Of a stretch of DNA of 64,000 nucleotides, positions 23,649-34,909 are shown piece after piece. Where the stretch lies: NCBI GenBank assembly GCA_004799545.1, contig SSMU01000020.1, positions 62,001 through 126,000 of the forward strand, read 5' to 3'. Numbering within the stretch: the stretch's first letter is position 1; each line of letters starts with the position of its first letter. The DNA comes from Phenylobacterium sp. GTDB taxonomy: Bacteria; Pseudomonadota; Alphaproteobacteria; Caulobacterales; Caulobacteraceae. A model generated the notes under the pieces. That model worked only from the letters and a program-made list of their open reading frames with translations. It was not told the origin of the DNA and ran no database searches. Both the position numbers and the translations under genes were made by a program.

Positions 23649-26129
23649 CTAGAAGTTGGCCCCCACCGAGAAGATCACCGTGCGGCCCGCCGCCGGTGTC
23701 GCCCGCGTGCCGAACACCTGGGTGTAGTTCAGTCGGTTGGCGAGGTTATAGGCGTTGACCGCGAACCGGTAGCGGCCGGTTCGGTAGCTGGCGAAGGCGT
23801 CGAGGCTGACGCTCTCCGGCGTCTCGGCGATCTTGGCGGCGGTGAGGGTCGCGCGGTTCGTGAAACTGACGCTGCGCGCCGTGTAACCCAGGAACAGCTT
23901 CGACTGGTAGGTGACGTCGCCGCCGACCTTGAGGCCCGGCAGGACGCTGTCGAGGTGGTACTCGGTGAACAGGGTGGCGGACGTCTTCGGCACGAAGGTC
24001 ACCTGCTGACCGACCGCGACGGTGTTGAGGATCGGCAGGGCCGCCGTGACGCCCACCGGGCAGACGATGTTGGTGGGCACGCCCGTCGTGCTGGTCGGCA
24101 CGGCGCAGTTGGCGAAGGATTGTTTGATCGTGGCGTCGAGGTAGGTGTAGCCGGCGCTGACCGTCCAGGCCTGGGTCACCTTGCCGGTCAGGCCGAGTTC
24201 GATCCCCTTGACCTGCTGCTTCTCGCCGGACTGGGCCTGCAGGAATCCGGTGGCCGGATCGGTCTGCAGGGCGTTGTCCTTCTTGATGTCGAAGATCGAG
24301 ATCGTGGCGGCCAGCCGCGTGCCGGGGACGGGCAGCTTGGCGCCCGCCTCCCAGATCTGGCTGTCCTCCGGCGCGAGGTCCTTGGCGGTGAGGGTGAGCG
24401 CCGTGCCGGCGCCGACGATGGAGGTGCCCTGCGGGGTCTGCGACTTGCCCCAGGACAGGTAGTAGGTCTGGTCGGCGTGGGGCTCGAACACCAGGCTGAT
24501 GCGGGGGCTCTTCAGCGTCGCCGGCGCCTTGACCTCCGGGGCCGGCAGGCCGGTGTAGAGCAGGGTGTCCAGCTTGGCGTCGTAGCGGTCGAGCCGGTAG
24601 CTGCCGATCACCGACCAGGCGTCGGCCAGCCACAGCCGGTCGGTCAGGAAGAGGCCGGCGTCGGTGCTGTCACCCTTGCTCTGCAGCGTCCCCGTCCCGG
24701 CCACATTGGAGACCACCGCCCCGCCCAGCACATTGGTGGTGCAGTTGCCGGTCGCCGGGCAGAACAGGTTCACGCCCGGGACCGGGTTGAACACTCCGTA
24801 GCCGGCCGGGAAGTTCGGGTTCGGGCCCACGATCGGATGCGGCATGGCCGGCCGGGTCGTGATCCCCGGCGGCAGGGTGTAGGCGAGGAAGTGCTTGTCG
24901 TTGACCTCCTTGGAGAGGTCGAGGCCGAGGATCGCCTGGTTCTTGAACGGGCCGAGGTCGTAGTCCAGCCGCGCGGTGGAGACGTTCTGCAGGCCCCAGG
25001 CGTCCATCTGGTAGGGGCTGGAGCCGCCGATGCCGCCGAACGCCTCGGTGGCCGGATTGCCATCGAACAGGGCCGCGGTGCAGGCCGCCGTGCACTGGTC
25101 CAGTGTCGAATACTGGAAGTAGCGGGAATAGGCCGCGTAGCGGGTGTCCGAGGTGAAGCTGAGCTTGTCGGACGCCTGGTGGGTGAAGCGGACGGTCAGC
25201 AGGTCGGTGTCCGACCGGTCGACGTCGTTGCGGAAGCCGAGGAAGCTCGAGCGCTCGACCCCCACGCCATATTCGCTGGCAGGCAAGGCCACAATGGAGC
25301 CCGGCGGCTGCGCGATGATGATGCCGTAGTCGGGCCGCTGGTGGTTGTGTTGGTGGGTGTAGTTGGCGCTGAGCGTGGTGTCCGTGCCCAGGCCGATGGC
25401 GCCGCTGAGCGCCGCGCCCCAGCGCTGCGAATAGATCAGGTCGCGGTCCACCACCCCGGTGTCGTTGGCCATGACGGTCAGCCGCACGGCCGCGGTCGGA
25501 CCGATCTGGTGGTTGAGGTCGGCGAGGCCGCGGTAGTAGTCGCCATTGCCGGCATAGAGGTCGACGCTGCCGAAGTCCTGCAGCTGCGGGGTGCGGGTGA
25601 CCACGTTGATCGCCCCGCCGGCGGTCGAGCGGCCGAACATGGCGCCCGAGGGGCCCTTGAGCACCTGGACCTCCTGGTAGTCGAAGCTGTCGCGGGTGTA
25701 GGCGCCGAAGTCGTGCAGCCCGTCGAGGTAGAGGTCGTCCTTGGCGTCGAAGCCGCGGATCTTGAATTGGTCGCCGGAGAGCGTGCCGCCCTCGCCAATG
25801 GCGATGGTGATGCCGGGCACGTTGCGCAGGGCGCCTTCCAGGCTGGCGATCCCTAGGGCCTTCAACTGCTCGGCGGTGATCAGGCTGATCGCCTGGGGCG
25901 TGTCCTGGATGGTGGTGGCCAGGGTGGCCAGACCGGTGTCGTGGCTGAGCGGCAACTGTTCGCCCTTCACCACCACGCCGGACACCTCGGTGGCGGCCTC
26001 CTCGGCATGCGCCGCGCCGCCCAGTGTCGCGACACCGGTCGCGACCCCAGCCGCGAGCGCCAGGGCCCGCACCACATGGCCGTTCCGCGCCTTGCGATAG
26101 CCCACCACGCCCCGCGTCGACCCGCCCAT
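23649..26129 (-). CDS. TonB-dependent siderophore receptor (Fiu/PiuA-like)
   Basis: 826-residue outer-membrane transporter. A signal peptide ends around AAHAEE; the TonB-box region and plug domain follow (ATTIQDTPQAISLITAEQL, VPGITIAIGEGG, FKIRGFDAKDDLYLDG, QVLKGPSGAMFGRSTAGGAINVV). The rest is a 22-strand barrel ending in aromatic Phe (IFSVGANF). The ATG at 26129 with AGGAAAG upstream is preferred to the TTG at 26147. Pairing with piuC is typical of catecholate-siderophore receptors of the Fiu/PiuA group; the ligand is inferred only. Confidence 0.92.
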   Translation of the reverse strand: MGGSTRGVVGYRKARNGHVVRALALAAGVATGVATLGGAAHAEEAATEVSGVVVKGEQLPLSHDTGLATLATTIQDTPQAISLITAEQLKALGIASLEGALRNVPGITIAIGEGGTLSGDQFKIRGFDAKDDLYLDGLHDFGAYTRDSFDYQEVQVLKGPSGAMFGRSTAGGAINVVTRTPQLQDFGSVDLYAGNGDYYRGLADLNHQIGPTAAVRLTVMANDTGVVDRDLIYSQRWGAALSGAIGLGTDTTLSANYTHQHNHQRPDYGIIIAQPPGSIVALPASEYGVGVERSSFLGFRNDVDRSDTDLLTVRFTHQASDKLSFTSDTRYAAYSRYFQYSTLDQCTAACTAALFDGNPATEAFGGIGGSSPYQMDAWGLQNVSTARLDYDLGPFKNQAILGLDLSKEVNDKHFLAYTLPPGITTRPAMPHPIVGPNPNFPAGYGVFNPVPGVNLFCPATGNCTTNVLGGAVVSNVAGTGTLQSKGDSTDAGLFLTDRLWLADAWSVIGSYRLDRYDAKLDTLLYTGLPAPEVKAPATLKSPRISLVFEPHADQTYYLSWGKSQTPQGTSIVGAGTALTLTAKDLAPEDSQIWEAGAKLPVPGTRLAATISIFDIKKDNALQTDPATGFLQAQSGEKQQVKGIELGLTGKVTQAWTVSAGYTYLDATIKQSFANCAVPTSTTGVPTNIVCPVGVTAALPILNTVAVGQQVTFVPKTSATLFTEYHLDSVLPGLKVGGDVTYQSKLFLGYTARSVSFTNRATLTAAKIAETPESVSLDAFASYRTGRYRFAVNAYNLANRLNYTQVFGTRATPAAGRTVIFSVGANF

Positions 26130-26186
26130 ACGCCCACTTTCCTGCAACTGAGAGTCGTTCTTAACTAGCTAGGCCGAGCCTGACAA

Positions 26187-26201
26187 TGAGAATGAATCGC
26201 A
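26187..26201. promoter_or_regulatory. Possible Fur operator
   Basis: TGAGAATGAATCGCA is an imperfect 7-1-7 dyad (5 of 7 positions symmetric) in the divergent region before the receptor gene. Iron control of the receptor is expected; the site itself is a weak match. Confidence 0.4.
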
Positions 26202-26276
26202 AATCTGCGGATATCTGTGGTCGCCGCCGGCCTTCGGCGCGATGCTTCGGCCGAAGGTCCCAAGCGGAGGAACGCC

Positions 26277-27101
26277 ATGGCCTACGAAGCGGGCGACTAC
26301 GAAGCCATCACCCTCGAGCGGCGCGGGCACGTCGGCGTCCTGACGCTGAACCGCCCCGACCGGCTGAACGCCATCTCCCCCACCTTGCGCGACGAGGTGC
26401 AGCAGGCGGTGGCGGCGCTGAAGGCCGATGACGAGGTGCGCGCCGTGGTGCTCACCGGCGCCGGCCGCGGCTTCTGCGCCGGCGCGGACCTGCTGGGCGC
26501 GGGCCCGGTGGCGACGGGGCGCATCGAGGAACCCACCTCGCAGGGCGGGCGGCTCGACGAGGACGGCTGGGTCGGCCGCTGGGCGACCATGTGGGCCGAG
26601 CTGGACAAGCCGATGGTGGGCGCGATCAACGGCGTGGCGGCCGGCGCGGGCATGTCGACGGCGCTGGCCTGCGACGTGCGGCTGGGATCGCCCGCCGCGC
26701 GCTTCAAGAGCGTGTTCATCGAGCGCAGCCTGTCGCCGGACAGCGGCCTCTCCTACTTCCTGCCGCGGATCGTGGGCTATGCGACGGCCGCCGACCTGAT
26801 CTTCACCAGCCGCGCAGTGGACGCCGAGGAGGCGTTGGGCCTGGGCCTGCTCAACCGCATCGTCCCGGCGGAGAGCCTGGTGGAGGAGGCAGTGGCCTAC
26901 GCCGGCCTGATGACCCAGTGGCCGCCGTTGGCGCTCAGGATGTCCAAGCGGGTGCTGCAGCACAGCGTCGACGCCGGTCTGGAGGCCGCGCTGCGCTACG
27001 AAAGCGTGGGCCTGGGCTTCGCCCGCAAGGCGCCCAACGACGTCAAGGAATCCCGCCTCGCCTTCACCGAGAAGCGCAAAGGCGTCTACACGGGGAGCTG
27101 A
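26277..27101 (+). CDS. Enoyl-CoA hydratase/isomerase family protein
   Basis: 274-residue crotonase-fold enzyme. The CoA-binding oxyanion blocks are AGRGFCAGADLLGAG (about residues 63-77) and INGVAAGAGMSTALACD (about 116-132). The catalytic Glu position of hydratases is occupied within FIERSLSPDSGLSY, where the acidic residue is Asp (PDSG), as in PaaG/isomerase-like members. AAGCGGAGG precedes the ATG at 26277. It is 40 bases upstream of glutaryl-CoA dehydrogenase and may act on the crotonyl-CoA it forms, or in phenylacetate-type degradation. Confidence 0.85.
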   Translation: MAYEAGDYEAITLERRGHVGVLTLNRPDRLNAISPTLRDEVQQAVAALKADDEVRAVVLTGAGRGFCAGADLLGAGPVATGRIEEPTSQGGRLDEDGWVGRWATMWAELDKPMVGAINGVAAGAGMSTALACDVRLGSPAARFKSVFIERSLSPDSGLSYFLPRIVGYATAADLIFTSRAVDAEEALGLGLLNRIVPAESLVEEAVAYAGLMTQWPPLALRMSKRVLQHSVDAGLEAALRYESVGLGFARKAPNDVKESRLAFTEKRKGVYTGS

Positions 27102-27141
27102 TTTGCCGTCATAAGCCGCCCATTCGTTTGGGAGATTTCCG

Positions 27142-28332
27142 ATGCCCCTCGACACGGCCGCCGACCAGAAGACCTTCCGCTGGGACGATCCGCTGGACCT
27201 GGCCTCGCGGCTTTCGGAAGACGAGCGGATGGTCGGGGAGGCGGCGCGCGCCTACGCCCGCGACAAGCTGCTGCCCCGGGTGGTCTCGGCCTTCGCCGAG
27301 GAACGGTTCGACCGCGAGATCATGACCGAGATGGGCGAACTGGGCTTCCTGGGCCCCACGCTCCCGGAAGAGTACGGGTGCGCCGGCGTCAACCACGTGG
27401 CCTATGGCCTGATCGCCCGCGAGATCGAGGCGATCGACAGCGGCTACCGCTCGGCGATGAGCGTGCAGTCGTCGCTGGTCATGTACCCGATCTACGCCTT
27501 CGGCTCCGAGGCCCAGAAGCGGAAGTTCCTGCCCGGCATGGCCAAGGGCGAGATCATCGGCTGCTTCGGCCTCACCGAGGCGGACGGCGGCTCGGACCCC
27601 GGCTCCATGCGCACCGTGGCGAAGAAGGTCTCCGGCGGCTTCTCGCTCTCGGGCGCCAAGATGTGGATCACCAATGCGCCGATCGCCGACGTGGCCCTGG
27701 TCTGGGCCAAGCTGGACGGGGTGATCCGCGGCTTCCTGGTGGAGCGCGGGTCCAAGGGCTTCGAGACGCCGAAGATCCTCAACAAGCTCTCGCTGCGCGC
27801 CTCGGTGACCGGGGAGATCGCGCTGGCCGACGTCTTCGTGCCCGAGGACATGATGCTGCCGGACGTCTCGGGCCTGCGGGGTCCGTTCTCCTGCCTCAAC
27901 AAGGCGCGCTACGGCATCGCCTGGGGGGCCATGGGGGCGGCGGAGTTCTGCCTGCACGCCAGCCGCGACTACGTCGCCACGCGCCAGGTGTTCGGCAAGC
28001 CGCTGGCCGCCCGCCAGCTGGTGCAGAAGAAGCTGGCCGACATGCAGACCGAGATCGCGCTAGGCTTCGAAGGCGCGCTGGCGCTGGGCCGGCTGATCGA
28101 CCAGGGCGCCTGGGTCCCCGAAGCCATCAGCCTGATGAAGCGCAACAACTGCGGCAAGGCCCTGGCCATCGCCCGCGAGGCCCGCGACATCCACGGCGGC
28201 AACGGCATCTCCGGCGAGTACCATGTGATGCGCCATGCGGCGAACCTGGAGACGGTCAACACCTATGAGGGCGCGCACGACGTCCACGCCCTGATCCTCG
28301 GCCGCGCGATCACCGGCGAAAGCGCCTTCTGA
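27142..28332 (+). CDS. gcdH: Glutaryl-CoA dehydrogenase
   Basis: 396-residue FAD acyl-CoA dehydrogenase converting glutaryl-CoA to crotonyl-CoA and CO2 in lysine and tryptophan degradation. Family marks: [17 protein letters not shown] (substrate/FAD region, about residues 133-149), [26 protein letters not shown], and the catalytic base Glu376 in [20 protein letters not shown]. The GSDPGSM and YEGAHDVH patterns separate GCDH from other dehydrogenases. Cytosolic; electrons go to ETF. Confidence 0.93.
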   Translation: MPLDTAADQKTFRWDDPLDLASRLSEDERMVGEAARAYARDKLLPRVVSAFAEERFDREIMTEMGELGFLGPTLPEEYGCAGVNHVAYGLIAREIEAIDSGYRSAMSVQSSLVMYPIYAFGSEAQKRKFLPGMAKGEIIGCFGLTEADGGSDPGSMRTVAKKVSGGFSLSGAKMWITNAPIADVALVWAKLDGVIRGFLVERGSKGFETPKILNKLSLRASVTGEIALADVFVPEDMMLPDVSGLRGPFSCLNKARYGIAWGAMGAAEFCLHASRDYVATRQVFGKPLAARQLVQKKLADMQTEIALGFEGALALGRLIDQGAWVPEAISLMKRNNCGKALAIAREARDIHGGNGISGEYHVMRHAANLETVNTYEGAHDVHALILGRAITGESAF

Positions 28333-28418
28333 CAAGGGGCGGGCTCTAGGCCGCAGGGGCCTCCAAACCTTGTGTTTACCTGACTGGGTTATGCGACTTC
28401 CGTTGGTGAGGGAAGTCG

Positions 28419-30782
<2,364 letters not shown>

Positions 30783-30859
30783 CGCGGGCCGCACGCCCTT
30801 TCAAGCGCTCGGCGGCCGGTGATAGAGCTTCCCCAAAGCGTTCGGGGAGGGTTTGCGGT

Positions 30860-32530
30860 ATGGCGGAACTGGCGATCGAGGGTGCGCCCGCGAAGGTCAC
30901 CTCGCTCAGGACCGTGGTCGCCGCCTCGGCGGCCGGCACCACCTTCGAGTGGTACGACTTCTTCGTCTTCGGCAGCCTGACCCAGGTGATCTCCCGGACC
31001 TTCTTCTCCGGCCTGCCGGAGACCGCGGGCTACGTGGCGGCGCTCGCCCTGTTCGGCGCGGGCTTCCTGTTCCGGCCGATCGGGGCCCTGGTGTTCGGCC
31101 GCATCGGCGACCGGCTGGGCCGCAAGGGCGCTTTCCTGGTCACAGTCATCCTGATGGGCGGGGCGACCTTCCTGATCGGCCTGCTGCCCTCCTACGCCAC
31201 CGCCGGCATCGTGGCCCCTGCGCTCCTGGTGCTGATGCGCATCGTCCAGGGCTTCGCGCTGGGCGGCGAGTACGGCGGGGCGGCGATCTATGTGGCCGAG
31301 CACGCGCCGGACAACGCCCGTGGCCGCGCCACCGCCTGGGTGCAGACCTCCGCCGCGTTCGGCCTGTTCGCCGCCCTGCTGGTGATCCTGGTCAGCCGCC
31401 TGGCGCTGGGGCGGGTCTTCGGCCCGGGCGCGTTCGACGCCTGGGGCTGGCGGATCCCGTTCCTGGTCTCGGCGGGGCTCTTGGCGATCTCGATCTTCAT
31501 GCGCCTCAAGCTCTCGGAGAGCCCGGAGTTCGCGCGGATGAAGGCCCGCGGCGAGACCTCCGAGCGGCCGTTCGCCGACGCCTTCGGCCACTGGCCCAAT
31601 CTGAAGATCGTGCTGCTGGCGCTGGTCGCCATCATGAGCGCCCAGGGCGCGGTCTGGTACACCGCCTTCTTCTACGTCCAGACCTTCATGGAGAAGTTCC
31701 TGAAGGTGGAGCCTGCGACCATCAACGCCCTGATGATGGGCGCAGCGGCGGTCAGCGCCGCGGGCTATGTGCTGTTTGGCTGGCTCTCCGACCGCATCGG
31801 CCGCAAGCCCGTGATGCTGTTCGGCATGACCCTGATGCTGGTCGCCTTCTTCCCCGGCTTCCACGGCTTGGCGCGGACCCTGAACCCGGCGCTGGCCGAG
31901 GCGCAGGCGGCGACGCCGGTGAGCGTGATCGCCGACCCGGCCGACTGCTCCCTGCAGTTCGATCCGGTCGGCAAGGCCAACTTCACCTCCTCCTGCGACA
32001 TCGCCAAGTCCATCCTGGCCAACGCCGGGGTCAGCTACCAGAACGTCGCCGCCCCGCCGGGGACGACCGCCCAGGTGCGGGTCGGGCTGATCACCATCAC
32101 CGCCTCCGACGCCCGCGGCCTGCCGAAGGAGGTGGTCAAGGCGGTGAAGGCCGACGTCGAGGGCAAGGTCAAGGAGGCCCTGGCGCACGGCGGCTATCCG
32201 GCCAAGGCCGATCCGGCGCGGATGAACCTGGTCGGCGCCTTCGGCTGGCTGATGGTGTTCGTGGTCGCCGCCACCGCGCTCTACGGCCCAATCGCCGCCT
32301 GCCTGGTTGAGCTGTTCCCGACCCGGATCCGCTACACCGGCATGTCGCTGCCCTACAACATCGGCACCGGGTGGATCGGCGGCTTCGTGCCGTTCACCGC
32401 CTTCGCCATCGTGGCGGCGGTGGGCAACATCTATTCCGGCCTCTGGTACCCCTTCGCCTTCACGGCGCTGTCGGTGGCCACCTGCCTGCTGCTGCTGCCG
32501 GAGACCAAGGGCCGATCGCTGGACCGCTGA
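30860..32530 (+). CDS. MHS-family MFS transporter with large inserted domain
   Basis: 556-residue major facilitator of the metabolite:H+ symporter group (ProP/ShiA/KgtP-like). N-terminal FEWYDFFVFG, the loop 2-3 motif GRIGDRLGRKGAF and the later SDRIGRKPVMLFG are diagnostic. An insertion of about 120 residues (roughly 334-454) with two cysteines interrupts the C-terminal half; it has mixed hydrophilic sequence and is likely periplasmic. Relatives carry carboxylates or osmolytes; the substrate is unknown. Confidence 0.88.
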   Translation: MAELAIEGAPAKVTSLRTVVAASAAGTTFEWYDFFVFGSLTQVISRTFFSGLPETAGYVAALALFGAGFLFRPIGALVFGRIGDRLGRKGAFLVTVILMGGATFLIGLLPSYATAGIVAPALLVLMRIVQGFALGGEYGGAAIYVAEHAPDNARGRATAWVQTSAAFGLFAALLVILVSRLALGRVFGPGAFDAWGWRIPFLVSAGLLAISIFMRLKLSESPEFARMKARGETSERPFADAFGHWPNLKIVLLALVAIMSAQGAVWYTAFFYVQTFMEKFLKVEPATINALMMGAAAVSAAGYVLFGWLSDRIGRKPVMLFGMTLMLVAFFPGFHGLARTLNPALAEAQAATPVSVIADPADCSLQFDPVGKANFTSSCDIAKSILANAGVSYQNVAAPPGTTAQVRVGLITITASDARGLPKEVVKAVKADVEGKVKEALAHGGYPAKADPARMNLVGAFGWLMVFVVAATALYGPIAACLVELFPTRIRYTGMSLPYNIGTGWIGGFVPFTAFAIVAAVGNIYSGLWYPFAFTALSVATCLLLLPETKGRSLDR

Positions 32531-32559
32531 GGCCAGCCTTGAAGACGCGGGGGGGCGAC

Positions 32560-32976
32560 GTGAAGATCGACGGCGGATGCCATTGCGGCGAGATCACCTA
32601 CGAGGCGGAGATCAATCCGGACAACGTGATCATCTGCCATTGCACCGACTGCCAGACGATCTCGGGCGCCCCATACCGGGTCAACGTCCCGGTCCTGGTC
32701 GAGCGGTTCCGGCTGAGCGGCGCGCCCAGGACCTATCGGAAGACCGGCGACAGCGGCGATGCGGTCGCCACCACCTTCTGCGCCACCTGCGGCGCGGCGC
32801 TCTACTCCTCCAAGGGCGAGACGCCGAGCTTCGTCTTCCTGCGGCTGGGCGGGGTGAAGCAGAGGGCGCAGCTGGCGCCGAAGAAGCAGGGCTTCTGCCG
32901 CTCGGCCATGCCCTGGGCCCTGGATATCCGCGACGTGCTCGAGATCCCCGCGCCGGCCCCGAGCAAGGACGCCTAG
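32560..32976 (+). CDS. GFA-family zinc protein
   Basis: 138-residue protein of the glutathione-dependent formaldehyde-activating/CENP-V fold. Zinc ligands: CHCGE (first pair), CHCTDCQ, and CATCGAA. Start GTG at 32560 with a G-rich Shine-Dalgarno; an upstream in-frame TTG at 32539 is possible. Despite the family name most members are not proven formaldehyde enzymes. Its stop shares CTAG with the convergent CysG-like gene. Confidence 0.85.
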   Translation: MKIDGGCHCGEITYEAEINPDNVIICHCTDCQTISGAPYRVNVPVLVERFRLSGAPRTYRKTGDSGDAVATTFCATCGAALYSSKGETPSFVFLRLGGVKQRAQLAPKKQGFCRSAMPWALDIRDVLEIPAPAPSKDA

Positions 32977-33860
32977 GCCACCGGCGCCACGCGCACCTCG
33001 GCGCCAAGCTCCGCGAGGGCGGTGAGTTCCTCCGGCGCTGGGGGGCCGGCGGTGATCCGCACCAGCTGCAGGCCGCGGTTGGCGAGTTCGACGAGGTGTT
33101 CGACGGTGAGGTCGCGCGCGGCGTGGCGCTCGGCGTCGCGGCGGGCGAGCGCCAGGACCTCCGGATCGAGCCCGTCGTCCAGCACCAGCACGTCGGCGGC
33201 GGCCAGGGCGCGCACCGCGGCCAGCGTCAGGCGCTCGGCCGCACCGATCCCCAGCACGAAGCTGATCAGGCCCTTCGGCGTCCCCTCCTGGGCGAGGGCT
33301 TCGCGCAGCTTGGTCTTGGCCAGGGCCATGTCGCCGGCCGCGGCGGCTTCGGCGGCTGGCCCCGAGAGGGCGGCGCGCAGAAAGGCGCGGCGGGCATGGG
33401 TCTCAGGCCGGGCCTGGCGGATCTCGTCCTGCAGGCTGCGCAGCAGGGCCGCGACGCGGCCGGCGCCTTCGGGCACCCGGGCCTCGATGTCGTGGCGCAG
33501 CAGGGCGGCGAGCATGGGCGAGGCGCCGCCGGTGCCGATCGCCGCCACCACCTCGCCGCGGTCGATCACCGCCGGGGTGGTGAAGTCGCAGAGCGCCGGG
33601 CGGTCGACGACATTGACCGGCACATGGGCGGCCCGGGCGGCCTTCGCCGCGGCCTCGGCATAGGCGTCGTCCTCCGTCGCCACGAAGGCCAGCGCGGCGC
33701 CGGCGTAGGCCTTGGCGTCCAGGCCTGCGTCCCCCTCGAGCCGGACCAGCCGGGCCGGCGAGCCGTCGAACAGCCGCACCTTGGCCTCCGCAGCCGGGCC
33801 CGAGCCCGCCACCACCACCGTGCGGCCGGTGAGCGGGAAGAAGGCGGGGAAGGCGTCCAT
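32973..33860 (-). CDS. cysG: Siroheme synthase-like protein with shortened methyltransferase domain
   Basis: 295-residue protein. Residues 1 to about 115 are the precorrin-2 dehydrogenase Rossmann domain (FFPLTGRTVVVAGSGPAAEAK, VNVVDRPALCDFTTPAVIDRG); about 115-195 correspond to the dimerisation/chelatase part (GGASPMLAALLRHDIEARVP). The remaining 100 residues start like a uroporphyrinogen-III methyltransferase (LISFVLGIGAAERLTLAAVRALAAADVLV...) but skip directly to a terminal segment. Full CysG is about 460 residues. The frame reads through without a visible stop or frameshift, so this looks like a stable shortened form. Confidence 0.8.
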   Translation of the reverse strand: MDAFPAFFPLTGRTVVVAGSGPAAEAKVRLFDGSPARLVRLEGDAGLDAKAYAGAALAFVATEDDAYAEAAAKAARAAHVPVNVVDRPALCDFTTPAVIDRGEVVAAIGTGGASPMLAALLRHDIEARVPEGAGRVAALLRSLQDEIRQARPETHARRAFLRAALSGPAAEAAAAGDMALAKTKLREALAQEGTPKGLISFVLGIGAAERLTLAAVRALAAADVLVLDDGLDPEVLALARRDAERHAARDLTVEHLVELANRGLQLVRITAGPPAPEELTALAELGAEVRVAPVA

Positions 33861-33883
33861 CGGCGCGGCGTGGCTCCTGGCGG

Positions 33884-34252
33884 CTACTTCAGCGTATGCA
33901 GGTAGCCGACGATCGCGGCGCGGCCGTCGTCGGCCGGCACGGCGATGGGCATCTTGGTCCCCGGCGCGAAGGCGGTGGGCGACTTGAGGAAGGCCTCGAG
34001 GTTGGCATCGGTCCAGGTCCCGCCCTTGGCCTTCAGGCCCGGCGAATAGGCGAAGTCCTGCCGCGCGGCGATCTTCGCCCCGGCCACGCCGGTCAGGGCC
34101 GGGGCCATGGGGGTGCTGGCCGCCTGGTGGCAGGCGCGGCACTGCAGGGCGAACAGCTGGGCGCCATCGGCGGCGAGGGCGGGCGCGGCGGCGAGGCCTG
34201 CGGCCGCGCCCAGGACGGTGGCGAGCGCGGCGGCGAAGGCGTGGCGGAACAT
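33884..34252 (-). CDS. Periplasmic class I cytochrome c
   Basis: 122-residue exported cytochrome. Signal peptide 1 to about 27 (ending PALAAD); heme-binding CRACH motif (Cys38-Cys41-His42), TSPMAPALTGV, and axial Met in GTKMPIAV. It lies between the CysG-like gene and the divergent Mo-hydroxylase genes. Aldehyde/isoquinoline-type Mo hydroxylases with a twin-arginine signal often pass electrons to a cytochrome c, so it may serve that enzyme, though it is not in the same operon. Confidence 0.87.
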   Translation of the reverse strand: MFRHAFAAALATVLGAAAGLAAAPALAADGAQLFALQCRACHQAASTPMAPALTGVAGAKIAARQDFAYSPGLKAKGGTWTDANLEAFLKSPTAFAPGTKMPIAVPADDGRAAIVGYLHTLK

Positions 34253-34385
34253 GGTCTCTCCTGAACTTCCCCGTGATCGACCCAGCAGTAGCGGACCCCG
34301 CGCCGCCCGGGCAACCGCCGCGCCGCTTACGCCGGCGTCTGAACGGCGTTAGGATCGCGCCGACGACGGGTTCGTGGAGAGCGAG

Positions 34386-34895
34386 ATGGCGGCGACGCTG
34401 CAGATCAACGGCAAATCGATGAGCGTGCAGGCCGCGCCGGACACGCCCCTCCTGTGGGTGCTGCGCGACGAGCTGGGCATGACCGGGTCGAAGTACGGCT
34501 GCGGGATCGGCCAGTGCGGCGCCTGCACGGTGCTCGCCGACGGCCAACCGATCCGCTCCTGCTCGACGCCGATCTCAGTGCTGGGCGCCGCCAAGATCAC
34601 CACCATCGAAGGCCTCGGCGGGACCCATCCGGTGCAGGTCGCCTGGGAGCGGCACGACGTGCCGCAATGCGGCTACTGCCAGTCGGGCCAGATCATGAGC
34701 GCGGTGGCCCTGCTGGCCAGCAAGCCCAAGCCCACCGACGACGAGATCACCGCCGGCATGGACGGCAACATCTGCCGTTGCGGCACCTACCAGCGGATCC
34801 GCGCGGCCATCAAGGATGCGGCGGGCCTGCCGCAGGTGGCCTCCGACGCGCCGCCGCTCGACGTGCCGGCGCCCACGCCGGTCCCGGCGATCTGA
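34386..34895 (+). CDS. iorA: Mo-hydroxylase small subunit with two [2Fe-2S] clusters (IorA-like)
   Basis: 169-residue electron-transfer subunit. The N-terminal plant-type ferredoxin cluster uses [12 protein letters not shown] plus the following CS; the helical C-terminal cluster uses [10 protein letters not shown] and [10 protein letters not shown]. Length and order match IorA/aldehyde oxidoreductase small subunits. ATG at 34386 with GGAGAGCG upstream. The large subunit begins 14 bases downstream. Confidence 0.93.
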   Translation: MAATLQINGKSMSVQAAPDTPLLWVLRDELGMTGSKYGCGIGQCGACTVLADGQPIRSCSTPISVLGAAKITTIEGLGGTHPVQVAWERHDVPQCGYCQSGQIMSAVALLASKPKPTDDEITAGMDGNICRCGTYQRIRAAIKDAAGLPQVASDAPPLDVPAPTPVPAI

Positions 34896-34909
34896 GAGGG
34901 ATCAGCGCC

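Noticed and set aside
23955..25856. Plus-strand frame of 633 codons
   Set aside because: Antisense to the TonB receptor; composition (Gly/Ala/Arg/Val) is what high-GC antisense frames give.
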